A DNA stretch of 64,000 nt, from positions 18,273,452 to 18,337,451 of the forward strand of contig OX235267.1 in assembly GCA_944472135.2 (NCBI GenBank), read 5' to 3'. A program made the position numbers and the translations under genes. The notes below the pieces were generated by a model, which saw only the letters and a program-made list of their open reading frames with translations, did not search any database and was not told where the DNA came from. Source of the stretch: Trichobilharzia regenti (Eukaryota; Platyhelminthes; Trematoda; Strigeidida; Schistosomatidae). This document shows positions 21,031-34,000 of the stretch, piece by piece (position 1 is the stretch's first letter; the number at the start of each line of letters is the position of its first letter).

Positions 21031-21207
21031 ATGGTAGACTTAGATAAAGGTCCAGTAAAGAAGGAAATCAATAACTCTGTATTTATTATTCCAGCAGTTA
21101 TTGTTTTTTCTCTCCTCATCTTTTTAATCTACAAAATTAAATGCAGACTTAGTGAACCAAGATCATCGAAAATGAAGAAAACGAAACCACCATCCAAAGC
21201 TAAATAA
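21031..21207 (+). CDS. Small single-pass membrane protein candidate (58 residues)
   Basis: ATG at 21031, TAA at 21205-21207. An acidic/basic N terminus (MVDLDKGPVKKEINN) is followed by one strong transmembrane segment (VFIIPAVIVFSLLIFLIY, residues ~17-34) and a very basic tail (KIKCRL...KMKKTKPPSKAK). This is the layout of small ER or tail-anchored membrane proteins. An AG (tttcaag) 9 bp upstream of ATG could be a splice acceptor. The sequence is unique in the window. I do not recognise the family; it may equally be an exon of a larger membrane protein. Confidence 0.35.
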   Translation: MVDLDKGPVKKEINNSVFIIPAVIVFSLLIFLIYKIKCRLSEPRSSKMKKTKPPSKAK

Positions 21208-23969
21208 TATCGATTTTTACTTAACAATTGGGCTTTCAATATATGTGAACTCATTTTTGGTGCTAAACGATTGTAATTTGCTTAAAATATGTGAACATTT
21301 CGCATGTACTTGATGTGGTGTTTGTAATTTGGATTACTTAAGTAATCCTAAAAATAATAATTATTTCACTTGACTCACCTATAATTGTGTTATTTAGGAA
21401 ACTTAGGCACATTATCTGTTTTTCACCTGTTATTTTTGACCAAAGTGATACGTATTCTGTATAAATGATTTTCTTTCACTATTCTTGAAAAATCACAGGA
21501 TCACATCTTAGGGATGCTTTGAAAGAATGTGAAGGCAAAACCAGGTGTATATTTTTCACCAACGTAGAGTCAGTGTTTTAAAGAGGAATACGAAATTAGT
21601 ATACTAATTCCTCCTAAAATAATATATTTTATCCAGCGGTGTTCTGGGGCACTGCAGTACAGTTTCATGAGTAACAGGTCATAAACTGCAGTCCTTCACG
21701 AACTAATTTGGTCTTTACGTTATGTTTTGCGTAGATTTCACGAAATATCCGTTCCTACTCGTAACATCTCGGGTACTCTCCAGACTTTTAGAAGTTGTGT
21801 GATATCTAGTACATCATTGATGTGTATGGTTAAAATGGAGGACATATTCATGTATTTACTTTCAAAAATCACTGTTGTGAAGAAAACAATCAAATGTGAG
21901 GGCACAAGAAGTAAGGCAGCAAAAGAAATACAAATGAAATGATTTCGAACAGGTGGATAATTGTATGGGATGAGAGAGACCGTACTACTTAAGTATGTCG
22001 AGTAATGCTTGTCGTTGTTCTCATTTCTGGTCTGACTTTATAAGGACATGTGAAACTAAGTAGTTAGCTCAGGGTACTTAATAGCATAATCGAATAAGCT
22101 AGTAAAATGCAAAGTTTTCTAGACAGGATTTGACTTACTAGTGTGGCCGCATTTGTGTGCAAAGTTTTGCACACAGTTCTTCAGATCTCATACATAGATT
22201 GCTAACTCAGAAGAGGTTAGTGTCAGTGTGCCTTATTTTCAGTTCTAAGTTATCAGATAGCATCTAGCTGAATTACAATACTTGACAGGTGATTCATCAG
22301 TTAAATCACTCCCTCTAACGGGGTTCGCATAACTTTCTGGTTATCACTAACCACCTTAACAATAAATGTAGTTCACTACTACTTATGCATACAGTTGTTG
22401 AGCGACTTTTGTCCATAAATTTAGTTTCAAAGTAGAAGACATGTAAGGCGAAAATAGATGTTTTTCATCCGTTGAATTTAAAATGCTTCTGCAGTACATT
22501 TTCACATTGAGACATCATAAAATGGTCAAACAGGTCCACTTCACATTTTACTTAGGTGGTGTAATGTATATATATATATATATATATAATTTGAATAGAG
22601 GTGCCATGCCTGTAAACTAACGTCTCTCTTGTACCAAAAAACGGAATAAGTGTTAATGACATTATTATAGCCCACTCGCTGTAGCCACTGATAGTTTCAG
22701 TTTTCTAAGTTATGTGAGATATTACTTTTGGCACAGAGAAGAGATCTGTCGGTTTTTATTCATAGTTTTATCCGACTCCATTACTTTCCCAGGCAACTGT
22801 TGGACGAGGAGACTTAGCCCCAGAGAATGATGCCCGTTAGTATTCTCTTAGTACAAATGATGAAGCTTTGTGAGTTATAGTGGGGATGAAAGTTTCATGT
22901 TCCTGCCTCGATATGTGAAGCATATAGGCATAAGTTAGAACTTTCTATATGTTTTACAGTGTTCTCTTGACTTCGGTATTTAATCGTAGAAAATCCACAA
23001 CTAGGCCTGGTAATATCTTCAGCACTAAATTCATTAGACAGTGCGGCACGTGATCTTCCTTTGTTCGAAATTTGTACAGTTGCAATTGGGGGAAGCTTTT
23101 CTAAGTTAACTTAAACCTGAGTTCTTATCCGTTGCTTGTTGAAGTGTAGTTCAGTAGTGTAAATGTTACCATGCCTTGTTAGTCATCCACTTGGAAGAAT
23201 TCTAGTTGGTTGACGAGATAGTGGCTCTTTCTAATCATCCTGTGAATTTGGTCTATTGACTGGCTTTCACTGCGTTCGACTTTTTACGCCATGAAATAAT
23301 AACATTCTCTTGTTTTAAGTACTGATTATCATTGTTTACATGGATGAATCGTCATATCTTCTTACTGTGACCTGATATTCCTTCATCTTCAAGGTAACTC
23401 CTAGGATAAACTGGTCAACGAAGTCCCTGTATATGTTTTGGTATGGCTTGGGGTGAGTAGAATACAGTCTTCCCTACAAAATGGTTTCATGTGGCCACGT
23501 TTCCATAGCTTCTTGCGAGTAAGCTGCTTTTATATGGCGGGGCGAATGTTCGGCAATCATCACCAAACTGGTGGGAATGAACGGTTTATCCAGAGTCAAG
23601 AAATTCCGATGACATATATGCTGCACATAGGCTACCTGTATCGAAAGGAACAAATAGTGTATTAACCTGTTTTGGTCACCTACTAACATAGGAACGTATC
23701 TCCGACTTAACTATGCTAACTTGTGGATGAAATGCTAGAGTTGTGGTCCCTTATGACAGTCGTTTCTCTTGGTCGATGCTCACTCACAGTATCTTACTTG
23801 TTACACAAAACATACAATAACAGATTGATGGAAAACCAAAGACTCTCTTGTATAGTACTTCGGCAGTCAACCATTTGGTTATTTGATCTATTATCTTGTC
23901 ATTTATATGACTTCACTTTTTTCATTTTCACGTTTTATAGTGACTAATTTCACCAACCGTTCGTTACTT
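21208..23969. other. No recognisable gene or element
   Basis: AT-rich, apparently single-copy sequence. It holds an (AT)n microsatellite at about 22567-22588 and only short frames (for example 23438-23665) without recognisable domains. It may be intergenic or intronic. Confidence 0.5.
22567..22588. repeat. (TA)n microsatellite
   Basis: About eleven TA units in otherwise unremarkable sequence. Confidence 0.95.
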
Positions 23970-24065
23970 TATTGATATAAGTATAAAACTTGGGCACTGT
24001 GGTAGAGTGTTGTGTGAGTAGCTTGATATGACTATGAGCAATAGTTTGTGCTCGAAACGTTCGTT
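23970..24065 (+). repeat. PLE terminal fragment
   Basis: gatataagtataaaacttgg and ggcactgtggtagagt (antisense PLE start) are joined to agcttgatatgactatgagc and gtgctcgaaacgt (sense PLE start). This is a miniature version of the inverted arrangement at 1366-1671. No coding part remains. Confidence 0.7.
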
Positions 24066-24169
24066 ATTTTAAAAAATCTGAGTCTATCCATACTCTTTTT
24101 AGTTCCTAATCGACTACTTTCAGAAAGCTAGCCTCCAGTGCGATGTTCAACATGACAGTCTTCACACCA

Positions 24170-25990
24170 CCTACGACTTTCACCTGCAGTGTTCGCGCAC
24201 TGATGTAAGTTGGACAACAGACAGGTCTGACCAGAACCTTGGAAAGCCCTGCTGTTGATGTATGCTGCCTCAGATACCTGCATAAGAAATCCCAGTGAAG
24301 TGTTTCAAATAGCTTCTCCTTCTGTAAGCCAGTCTAGTGTGGTTCATATACAGTGATCCGGGGACTCTGTGGCATCCAGCTTAACTAGTGTCCATGTCAC
24401 ATTAAGTTCTAGAGCTGAAGATGATTTACTGAACTGGATTCCCATTAACAATCGTTTAGATGCCATGAGACCAAAGGGTTATATTAAAGTAAGAAGCAAC
24501 TAGTCAGAGAAGTACTGTCTTTTTATAATCTCTGCCTACGCACTGATGGGTTTCAGTTCGTATACAGTTACCGATAATTTCTATCAACAAGTGAATGAGC
24601 CTCTTATGCACGCGTGTCCCACATACGTCACATATGAAGACTTAAATGCAGAGGTCCGGCATCTTAGCTGAGATGGAGTAGTCTATTGGTCAATAAGGAA
24701 TAGATGGTTGTAGGCCACATAACGGGAACCGTCTTCTGCTGCTTTGCATAGATCACAACCTATCTCTGACCAAAAACAGTTTGCAGCCTAACCAATATCA
24801 TAGTACCATTTAGCATCCTCCCTTTGCCACTGAGGTTTGAACTAAAATAGATTATACTGTTACTGACTACATGGAAATGCTGCTTCTACTGGAACACTTG
24901 TCTGGATTCCGCCCATGCTTTATTGTTTTGCGATCAACAGTCATATAATTGCCCTAAGTAGGTTGATATAGATAGACCTGATGCCTAGTATCAGACCCAA
25001 CTACACTCAAAGCCGGCTACTGACAGCCGCTTCCCCAGAGAGTATAAATGAACCCTGACTGCACTTGTAAAGTGCCATGAATTCGTTGAGTAAGCCGCTA
25101 GCGACTTAGTAGGAGGTTACACTATTTAACACTGGGTTTCTGCTAATTCCCTTGGACTTCTTGACATCCGTCGGCCTATTCCAATGGACAGTGTCTATGT
25201 TAATCTGTATACGGCTCCTTAACATAAAATAAAACAGTGCTTGTACAAAGACTATGATGTATGTCAATCAGGATGTGCCTGTGAGATGGAATCGGCAGTT
25301 GCATCTAGCGGTATTGGGCCACGGGTAACAAGAACCATGGTTTGTAGGGCAGAGAGCAGGTCGATTAACGTAAAAGCACGACTGAAATTCTGATTGGAAC
25401 ACTTCAAAAAGCACTAGCTGGCTCTAAGCGCTAGTATTCACTGTTTTAGACAACTCTGCGCTATGGTTTGTTAACACCTACCCAACTGACGAGGCGGGGA
25501 TACGGAAGTTACTCAAGAAGTATAAGGGAACTGGTCGAGACAGCTTACTCCCAGTTCCTTATAAAGATCTTGCTGAAACTACTGTCAGGCAACTGGTTGA
25601 ACTGTGTAAGAAAATGTGGAAAATGATTGTCCTAAGAGTTATGACATGGAGTCATTATCATACCTACCTTTTAAGAAGGTTCACATAATGCAGTCACTGG
25701 GATAGTAGTTTGTAACCAACTGAGACTGATATACTGGCTGCTACCATGCTCTACAGGCCGCGTAAAACATGAAAATCCGCCTCACTTGGGACAAACTGGG
25801 TCTCACTCAAGTTTTGGGTGCATCGATAATGTGTTCCTCCTTCATCTACATATGTATGGACTACTTGCATCTGACCATGATATAGCTGATGTTATCTCAG
25901 GACAGCTACATTTGTCGAGCTGTCGTCGTCGTGATATCCGACTAGTTGCTGTTGTTGAAACATGAAATCAGATATGAAAACAAAGGTTTT
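24170..25990 (+). pseudogene. Strongly decayed RTE-type non-LTR element
   Basis: No long frame survives, but ordered nucleotide and peptide traces match the intact RTE at 31295-34695. These are the region before DVCCVSETRIQ (24235-24290), ISAYAPTD (gcctacgcactgatgg near 24535), the GDFNAQVG region near 24635, a PEVFKYGG-like stretch near 25545, and REAQTRESQAGFRPG (cacttgggacaaactgggtc near 25785). Stops and indels are everywhere. The ends are approximate. Confidence 0.5.
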
Positions 25991-26653
25991 GACTACGCAT
26001 GTCTTCCACTCATTGCTTGTATGAGTCAGAACCGCAGATTAGTTAATATTTCGAATGAGACGTATCGACTAGGGTAAATCGAGGAGATAGTGAGTATTTT
26101 ATCGAATAAGGCTGACCCAACCACCGTGAGATTAGCTACAACAGAATTAATCTGATGGTCAGATTAAAACGTGACAGTTTGTGAAGCAGTATAGAACATA
26201 TGTCTAGATTTTTCTATAGCGCTCAGGATTCTCTGTGAAACAATTACCATTTGGTCGTGTTTAAAACGTTCACTTAGTTATCGCCATCGTTTACCTCACA
26301 AATTTATCGTTTTTAGCATCATATCTGTCTGTTTTCTTTTGCTTTTGATATTCCGATATACGGAAGCACAAGCTCCGAAATTAATTTCCCTCCCTCGTTG
26401 TTAATTCAAGAAATATTTCCACTAGTAAGATTTACGGTTAAAATAACACATCATGGCCAAAGCCAATCACCTACCAAATGATCTTAGACAACAAATTAAA
26501 ATAGCTGCATAATGAAAATACACTACTGGCTAGGGGGATATATACATATTAAAAACGAATAAATATGAATGGAAATGATTTTAGCCAAGGCAACAATCTT
26601 TAAAACGCAGATTTCAGTAGATCGAAATAAAATTTAATACTCAGTGCTGTACC

Positions 26654-26691
26654 CTAATTAAACCGTAATCCTAAACCAATTCCAACTCTAC
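26654..26691 (-). CDS. Possible terminal exon of a host gene (porin-like C-end)
   Basis: On the minus strand a good acceptor (ttgattttcttttcag) precedes GTAGAGTTGGAATTGG..., reading (x)RVGIGLGLRFN and stop at 26654-26656. A short terminal GLGLxF strand resembles the C-terminal beta-strand of VDAC-type porins (GLGLEF). No other matching exon was found, so the assignment rests on 12 residues and could be chance. The upstream open stretch to 26986 on the same strand is hydrophobic but unrecognised. Confidence 0.2.
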
Positions 26692-26699
26692 CTGAAAAG

Positions 26700-27952
26700 A
26701 AAATCAAGATGGAGTGGCAGATTAGCTCGTTAATAGAATGGATGATCAAATAGGGAATATCTGACTGGTCCTTTTTGAAAGAATACATACTGTTTACGAG
26801 ATTCACACTGACTTTCAGTGCCCAGATGGGTACATAGATTTCTATTACAACAAGAAAAACACAGAACGATGTGATATGTATAGTTATTGTAATGCATTTT
26901 TGAGCAAATTCAACTCTCCTCCTATAAACAAAGTAAATATTACAAAGTATAGAGAATGAAAGAAGAATTATCAAGTCCAAAGGCAACTACAGAGCGTGAG
27001 AAAGTACAAACTTCAGTCTTGATTGGTTGGTTAACTAGGCAACAGCTATTGTATGTAAAGGATGTGACCAATAGACGCAGAGTAGGCAATACACACCAAT
27101 AGTAGCCACCACGACAAAAATGAGTATTTGCCAGTGTAATAGTAGGTAGGTGCTGTACACGAACGCAATCCCCGAGACAATAGACTAGAAAATAATAAAA
27201 GAAAAAAGTGAAATTAAGTTTTAGGCGAAAAAGTGAGTCTAAGAAATAAACTGCTTATGAAGATTTATAACATGAAAATCACGAAAGATGACACTGCAAG
27301 AAACCACTACTTTTTATTAAGCCGTAATTTAGTAGGGATTTATCTAGTGAAATTTTGTCCTAAAAACGATCAAGAACTTCATAAGGAGGATATTTTTGAA
27401 GCAATAAAGCCTTGTCAGTCGTCATCTAGCTAGTGAGTGATTTTCACTCAAACTAAGGACAAACCAGGTCGCGGTTGGACAGAAGAGAGATGAGAGCTAT
27501 TCGAAGCCAGATTTGTTCTACTTGGTTAATACTGCCCACTTTCAGCGGACAGAAAGAATGCATTTGGTGTGGTCCCGTTAAGTCTTCCCAATAGTCTTCG
27601 TATTCATCTACCGCATATAACTGAGTCGATTGGCATTTGAACTATCAAACGAAAACTATCTATTCAGGTATATATTCGTACAACCATTATCTCACCTTTG
27701 ACCGATGAAGACCAAACCGACCACTAGCATCCCTATATATATATATATATATATATATATTTTAATCCCTTTCTTACCACAACTGAGCTCGAGACGTCCT
27801 CTTCAGTAGAAAATATCAATAAACAAATCAGTATGGAATGAATTCGTTAGTCTTATTCCATCTACACTCAAATTTGGCTCATCTAACTCCCTTACAAACT
27901 AGTAGTGCGCACAATCCTACTGTTTATTTTCTAAGCCTTTGACTCACGCAAC
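26700..27952. other. Unassigned sequence with AT microsatellite
   Basis: Unique-looking AT-rich DNA. A (TA)n run lies at about 27729-27761. A 66-codon frame at 27233-27433 shows no recognisable domain. Nothing further supported. Confidence 0.5.
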
Positions 27953-28236
27953 TTTTTACTTCATTTATATACATGAGTGAAATTGATTAGACATTTGAAC
28001 AAAAAAGCAATATACGATAATGCACATTCAGAAATAATATTAGTGTTAACAATCAAATGGGAAATAAGATGCTGTTATAGTATAAATAAGTAACTTGTTA
28101 GAATGTTATAATGTACGTGGAGTGAAATAGAAGTTTAGGATTATTTATTATCCTCCTCTGATTTGACTGGTAATATTATCTTCCACATCTCTGGGGTTGA
28201 ATCATTTCTGTTGCATGTGTTGGGTGTAGACTCGAT

Positions 28237-29195
28237 GAAGCAAAAGTTAGTTCCCTTTTAACCGCTTCTAAGGCCACATTGATTGGTATATTAGTGTACA
28301 GTCTAGTTATATCAAAATTGACCATTTTTTCATTATTCTCTAATTGACTGCTACTCATTTTCCTTTTTATCTCATATGAATTAGTTAGCCTAGAGTTTGA
28401 ATGATTTCTAATGGGACATAGTATTAGAGCTAAGTGTTTTGATAATTTATACGTCGGAGTATTTCTGAAATTTACCATTGATCTTATGGGGTAAACCCGG
28501 TATATGTATTTTTATAGTACCATGTATTCTACTAGTGTTATTAGTTTTAGGCATTAAATTAAACCGTTTAGACTCACCCAGTGACAACTTCATACTATGT
28601 ATTAAATCTGCTGTAAATTTCTTAATCTTATTTATTGCTATATCTACAGGCTCCTTAGTTTCCTCATATGGATCCGTTTCAATGTGTTCAGTGACTTTCT
28701 TTATATAATTCAGATTTGTCAAAAACTATTTTAGAGTTTCCTTTATCAGCTTTTGTGATGACAATGTTTTTATCCTCTTTTAGACTAATTAGAGCTAATC
28801 TTTCAGATTTTGTTGTTAACTTTGACTGTAAAAACACAGTTTTTGTTCAGCGAAGAAATTTCTTTTCAACTACTTCATTTTCCAGTTGTACAGTCGTATT
28901 TATATTACAGAAAAACTTTGAACTGTGACTGTGCTTTCTTTTGTTTCTTAAGAGTTAATGCTCATCGAGTTTGAACCTCCTCTGCTGTCGTTTTATCTAC
29001 TGAACTTAATGCTACTTCTATGTTAGGGATGATATCTTCTGGTTTTAGTTTGCTAACAGTTACATTGAAATTTAATCCCTTTTCAGGCAGTTTCATCTCA
29101 CTACAGCTTAATTCTCTTGAAGAGAGGTGGATTACCCCCTTTGTTTTGTTATATTTTTGGAGATATGTGCATGATGTGCACAGTGTTAGAAACAA
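28237..29195 (-). pseudogene. PLE N-terminal and RT region, frame-broken
   Basis: 29195-28962 gives the N-terminal motif HLSSRELSCSEMKLPEKGLN. 28722-28447 carries DPYEETKEPVDIAINKIKK and GTIKIHIPG. 28478-28176 carries NFDITRLYTNIPINVALEAV. This is the same family as the copy at 1-1465. A ~100-bp insertion (about 28832-28935) interrupts the segment between these parts; it ends like other short elements of the window (ttcttcgctgaacaaaaact on the minus strand, compare 51059-51105). Confidence 0.85.
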
Positions 29196-30122
29196 AACAT
29201 ATCTTTAGCTTCTTGACGCATATAAACTCACTAGTCAAAGGAACACAATTTACATTTGAATCGGAAAATGAACAAGGAGAATTAGCTAAGGTAGATTGTA
29301 AAATCAAACGAACGAAAGGAGATAAGCTGCACCCTAGCGTTTATAAAAAACCAACGCATTCTAATAGATATTTAGACTTTAATTCATCTCATCCATTATG
29401 AAAGCTGGTCTAGTTAAGTGTCTAATAAAACAAGCAATAGCACTGATTAACACAAAAGAGACCTAAACGATGAAATGAAACAGATATAAGAAGCGTTGGT
29501 GTTGAATAACTATCCTATAAAATTCATTAGGAAGATCATAAAGTGTCGAAAAGAAAGAATAAAAGTATTAGTGAAACTAATAACATAACTAACATAAATA
29601 AGAGAGAATATAAGGCATCTACAGTTTTACCATATAAGGAGGGGGACATCTGAAACCCTGCGTAAGATTCTCAACAAAGCGGGAATCAGAGTGGCGTTGA
29701 AACCTACAAACTCACTCAGGGACAAGTTCTGTAGGTTAAAGTCCCTCTAGGTCCGTCCAACTGAACAAAATAATATAATTTACCAAATACCTGGCAATGA
29801 CTGTGAGATCAACTACATAGGTCAAACTAGTAGGGTGGGGGTAGTGAGATTGTCGGAATTCAGCTAAGATAAGAATGGTTGACACCGAGAAAATAAGTAA
29901 TTTAGAAAAAATCAGCAATAACACTGCATGCATTAACAAACGACTACACAACAGGGTGGGAAGAGTCAAAATTCTAAAAAGTAATATAGTTAGGTGGAGA
30001 GAGAGAGACTGATTACTGAGTCCTGGTTTATCGAGTCTACACCCAACACATGCAACAGAAATGATTCAACCCCAGAGATATGGAAGATAATATTACCAGT
30101 CAAATCAGAGGAGGATAATAAA
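29117..30122 (+). pseudogene. PLE C-terminal half with decayed GIY-YIG endonuclease
   Basis: The RT thumb (LTHINSLVKGTQFTFESENE) and the PLE hallmark VYKKPTHSNRYLDFNSSHPL lie at 29210-29398. The linker GIRVALKPTNSLRDKFCRLK follows at about 29685-29745. The GIY-YIG core IIYQIPGNDCEINYIGQTSR is at 29775-29835, and the endonuclease C-terminal part ESWFIESTPNTCNRND at 30020-30065. Several stops and frameshifts break the frame. In PLEs this domain nicks the target DNA for priming. Confidence 0.85.
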
Positions 30123-30313
30123 TAATCCTAAACTTCTATTTCACTCCACGTACATTATAACATTCTAACAAGTTACTTATTTATACTATAACAGCATCTT
30201 ATTTCCCATTTGATTGTTAACACTAATATTATTTCTGAATGTGCATTATCGTATATTGCTTTTTTGTTCAAATGTCTAATCAATTTCACTCATGTATATA
30301 AATGAAGTAAAAA

Positions 30314-30470
30314 ATGTGAGCGACTTGATATGATTATGAGAAATAGTTTATGCCCGAAACGTCATCGGTTAGTATTACTGTACAACACTGTGTAATTTAT
30401 CAAAATAAAAATAGAATCTTATCTATAATGGAGTTAAACTCTACCACAGTGCCAAGTTTTAAATTGAACA
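30314..30470 (+). repeat. PLE pseudo-LTR start (next unit)
   Basis: Directly after the right foldback arm comes cttgatatgattatgagaaa, then cccgaaacgtcatcggtta and the first ~35 codons of the PLE frame (ETSSVSITVQHCVIYQNK). A PLE 3' end followed by the start of another unit is the tandem pseudo-LTR arrangement known for PLEs. Confidence 0.75.
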
Positions 30471-30834
30471 CTGTAAACTCCGCCTTGAAAATAATTTGTT
30501 TTCATCATAACAAAAGCTGCCTAGTCATACAATCAGGTTTAGTTTGAATTTGTTAGTCTAAATCCCAACTAACATCAGTCCTTTGCACACAAGCATATCG
30601 TCACCCAATACCCCCTAGTGCCAATTTAATTTGTTATTCCCCCTATATTTATATATGAGTGAAACTATCTTAAACGTGGTGTCACTGAACAATGACAGCT
30701 AATTATCTTTCACTCCTTCATATGAGAATCTTTATTAATTATAATATACATAAGTGTACGCATAAAACTTGTTGAAACAGTGTAAGTTTTCAGAATTCAC
30801 GAAAAAAGACTTCTGCTCAGTAATTCAATTGGCA

Positions 30835-31029
30835 ATGAATTTAACCTGCAACAACGTTTTATTTTCCAAAATATGTTTCCTGTTGCTACTATATAACACC
30901 GCATCTGCGTCTCCAGTCCGACTACCATCGGTTCAGTCACGAGTTAGAACCCTGCTTCTTCACCTGAAGAAATTTAGGCCACCAAGTAATATCACTAGGC
31001 CCCACACAATAAATGTGGCTCGTTGCTAA
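30835..31029 (+). CDS. Candidate small secreted peptide (64 residues)
   Basis: From ATG at 30835: MNLTCNNVLFSKICFLLLLY then NTASA/SPVRLPSVQ, a textbook signal peptide with a likely cleavage after TASA. The mature part has ~39 basic residues-rich positions including a dibasic LKK before FRPPSNITRPHT and ends in VARC, stop TAA. The frame also extends upstream to 30769, but the internal Met gives the signal peptide. AG dinucleotides upstream (ctgctcag, 14 bp before ATG) could be an acceptor. It resembles a peptide-hormone or effector precursor, but no family is recognised and no amidation Gly is present. Confidence 0.35.
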   Translation: MNLTCNNVLFSKICFLLLLYNTASASPVRLPSVQSRVRTLLLHLKKFRPPSNITRPHTINVARC

Positions 31030-31084
31030 CCAGTTTTTGAGTAACAATTTCTTGGAATCATCTCTCCCTCCTCCCATCTTTACT

Positions 31085-34000
31085 TTAACATAACCATTAT
31101 CAACTGTCCCGACCGAAAGCTGTTACCCTGACGTGGTGGTCGGGCTTGAACACCGCAATGTCCCAACAAGCTATACTGGCTGAGACTTATGTCTCTTGAG
31201 GTCCTACCATGCCAGGCAGGTTGTTTGGATAGCGGTTAAACAAAAAGCAGCTACCCAATCCAACACTATGATATAAACAAGCTCACAAAATTTCATGCCG
31301 GCTTGGTCGGGGCCCGGATTAACAACGACCGCGCTTCCTGCTGCCGTGTCACAGGGCAGAAATGATAAATATGCTACTGAGACACACCAAACAATGGAGA
31401 ACAAACAAAAACAGGCCGCGTGTGACCGGCCTCAAGCAGTTGTCCCCTGGGCTCTGCGGTCACGCAACCAACTTCCACGGTGTGGGCAGCCGGGAAGTAA
31501 CAATCGCCCTCACAATCCGAAATGCGCACGAAACCTCTCTATTACTCACTCATCTTCATCTCTATCATCTTGCCTTCCTTCCACTGATGCAACTCCTCGA
31601 CTTGATAGCTCTCCACTTCCTCTCCACTCTGCGTCCACTAAAAACGATGGAAGCCAAAAAACCACCACCGACAGCCTCTTAAAGCCGCGCCACCAATTTC
31701 ATATAGGAGCTCTTAATGTTAGGACACTTTGCCAAATAGGACAACAAGCATCACTAGCCAAGACCCTGGCATCACGAGCCATTGATGTATGCTGTGTTTC
31801 AGAAACACGCATACAAGACCCAAGTGTGGTTATTCACCTAACCCCACCTGGCCAACAGGTTGAATCTGCAAAATTCACCTTGAGGGTGTCAGGAGATGCC
31901 ACAGCTAGTTCACGAGGATTAGCTGGCGTAGGGATAGCTTTGAGTACTAGGGCAGAAAAGACATTGCTTGACTGGATCCCGGTAGATAGCCGAATGTGTG
32001 CTGTCCGTCTGAACGGATCAGTAAGAAGGAGAAAGGACTGCACTACTCGCCGATGCCTTTTCGTAATCTCCGCCTACGCCCCCACTGACTGCAGTTCAGA
32101 TGAAACGAAGGATGAGTTCTACCAAAAGCTGTCTAGTTTGGTGCGAAAGGCTAAACGCTCAGACATAGTCGTTCTAGCTGGTGACTTTAACGCTCAAGTA
32201 GGGAAATTGTGTCAATCTGAGAAGGATGTCGGTGGCACCTATGGAGTTCCGTGCCAGCGAACCGACAACGGTGACCGTCTCCTACAGTTCTGTTCTGATA
32301 ATCATTTGTTTCTTGTAAGCACTAACTTCAAACACAAGGAGAGACACTGTTTGACTTGGAGACCCCCTTCATCAAACCAACGCTGGACACAAATAGACCA
32401 CATAGCAATAAGCTATCGTTGGCGTGGGTCGGTAGGAGATTGTCGCTCCTTCTGGAACACGTGTGTAGATACCGACCATGCACTGGTCCGCGCTCGTGTG
32501 TGCTTACGACTGAACGGACGTAGGAAACAGCTGGCGGTAAAACCATCACGTCCCCAGCTCGATCAGGAAACTAAATCCGTATTTGAGGAAGAACTAGCTA
32601 AACACATATCTGTGTTCGACAGCTGTGCTCACCCTGAAGAAGCTTGGAAAAATATCCAGGCAGCCATAGATACAGCTGTAAAAGCTGTGAATAAGGTAAA
32701 CCCAAAGGTGAGTAAAAACCACTGGATCTCCACCGCCTCATCCGAACTGATAGATGCTAGAAGACTTATTCCGGCGAGCTCCGAATTCAATGAGGAGCGA
32801 AAGCTGCACAAGAGGAAACTTACGAAAAGTCTCCGCAAGGACCGTGAACAGTGGTGGGCGACAAAAGCCAAAGAGATGGAGAAAGCTTCGAGGATAGGCA
32901 ACACCAGGCAACTCTTTAGACTCATCAGGGAAACGGGTGGGAGAAGACAAATCATTAGTGAGACAATCTCGGAAAAAAATGGCACTATAATTAGCTCCCA
33001 GGATAGACGACTGGATCGTTGGAAAGAGCATTATGAGGAGCAGTTTAATTGGCCCACAGCCACGCTCAACCTTCCGAGCATCCAACACCTCCCTGAATGG
33101 GATATAGACACAGGTCCTCCGTCACTAACTGAGGTTACTAAAGCTGTCACCAATCTGAAACTAGGCAAAGCAGCGGGACCTGATGGAATGACTCCAGAGG
33201 TATTTAAGTACGGTGGAGACAGCTTACTGTCTGCATTAACTGAGGTACTAGGCAGCGTCTGGGAATCAGAAGAAGTCCCATCGGGTTGGTGTAAGTCACT
33301 GATTATCCCCATATACAAGAAGGGAGACAAGTCTTCCTGTGATAATCACAGAGGGATTAGCTTGACTAATATAGTATCTAAAGTCTTAGGCTCAATAATC
33401 ATGCGTAGACTGAGTGGTGCTCGGGAGGCACAAACACGAGAGAGCCAGGCAGGCTTTAGACCAGGAAGAGGGTGTATTGATCATATCTTCACCCTCCGAC
33501 AGATTCTAGAACATAGGCATTCCTACCGGCGTCCAACAGTCATTATATTTCTTGACCTAAAGGCAGCATTCGACTCTGTCGATCGGAAGTTCTCTGGAGA
33601 TGCTTGGCTGTAAAGGGAATTCCGAGAAAATATATTGCACTGATTAAGGCACTCTACTCGTACTCATACAGCCAGGTGAGGGCTTACGGCGAGCTGTCAT
33701 CTGAACTGATGACGACCAGTGGTGTCCGTCAAGGATGCCCATTATCTCCTTTTCTATTCAACTTCATCATAGATGTGTTAATGGACTTAACCCTAGGTGA
33801 CTTCAGCGACTCAGGGATTGACTTGCTACCGGGGAATAATCTCGTTGACTTGGAATATGCAGACGATATAGTCCTTCTAGGCGAAGACGCTGACGAAATG
33901 CAGAGTCTTCTAAACACCTTGAGCCGCAATCTACGAATGTTTGGCATGCGATTCGCTCCCGCCAAATGCAAGATGATGTTACAGGACTGGACTACATCGA

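Larger units (their letters stand above)
27953..30313. mobile_element. Penelope-like foldback element with 284-bp inverted arms
   Basis: Left arm 27953-28236 and right arm 30030-30313 are reverse complements with about one mismatch. Each contains the PLE C-terminal coding end and 3' UTR. Between them lie a minus-strand N-terminal half (29195-28237) and a plus-strand C-terminal half (29117-30029), facing away from each other. So two partial PLE copies sit head to head. In the minus copy the RT jumps from KRELT straight to the C-terminal end of the ORF, an internal deletion whose breakpoint defines the inner end of the left arm. Confidence 0.85.

Noticed and set aside
23438..23665. 75-codon frame in unique sequence
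   Set aside because: No domain, no splice signals in register, length expected by chance.
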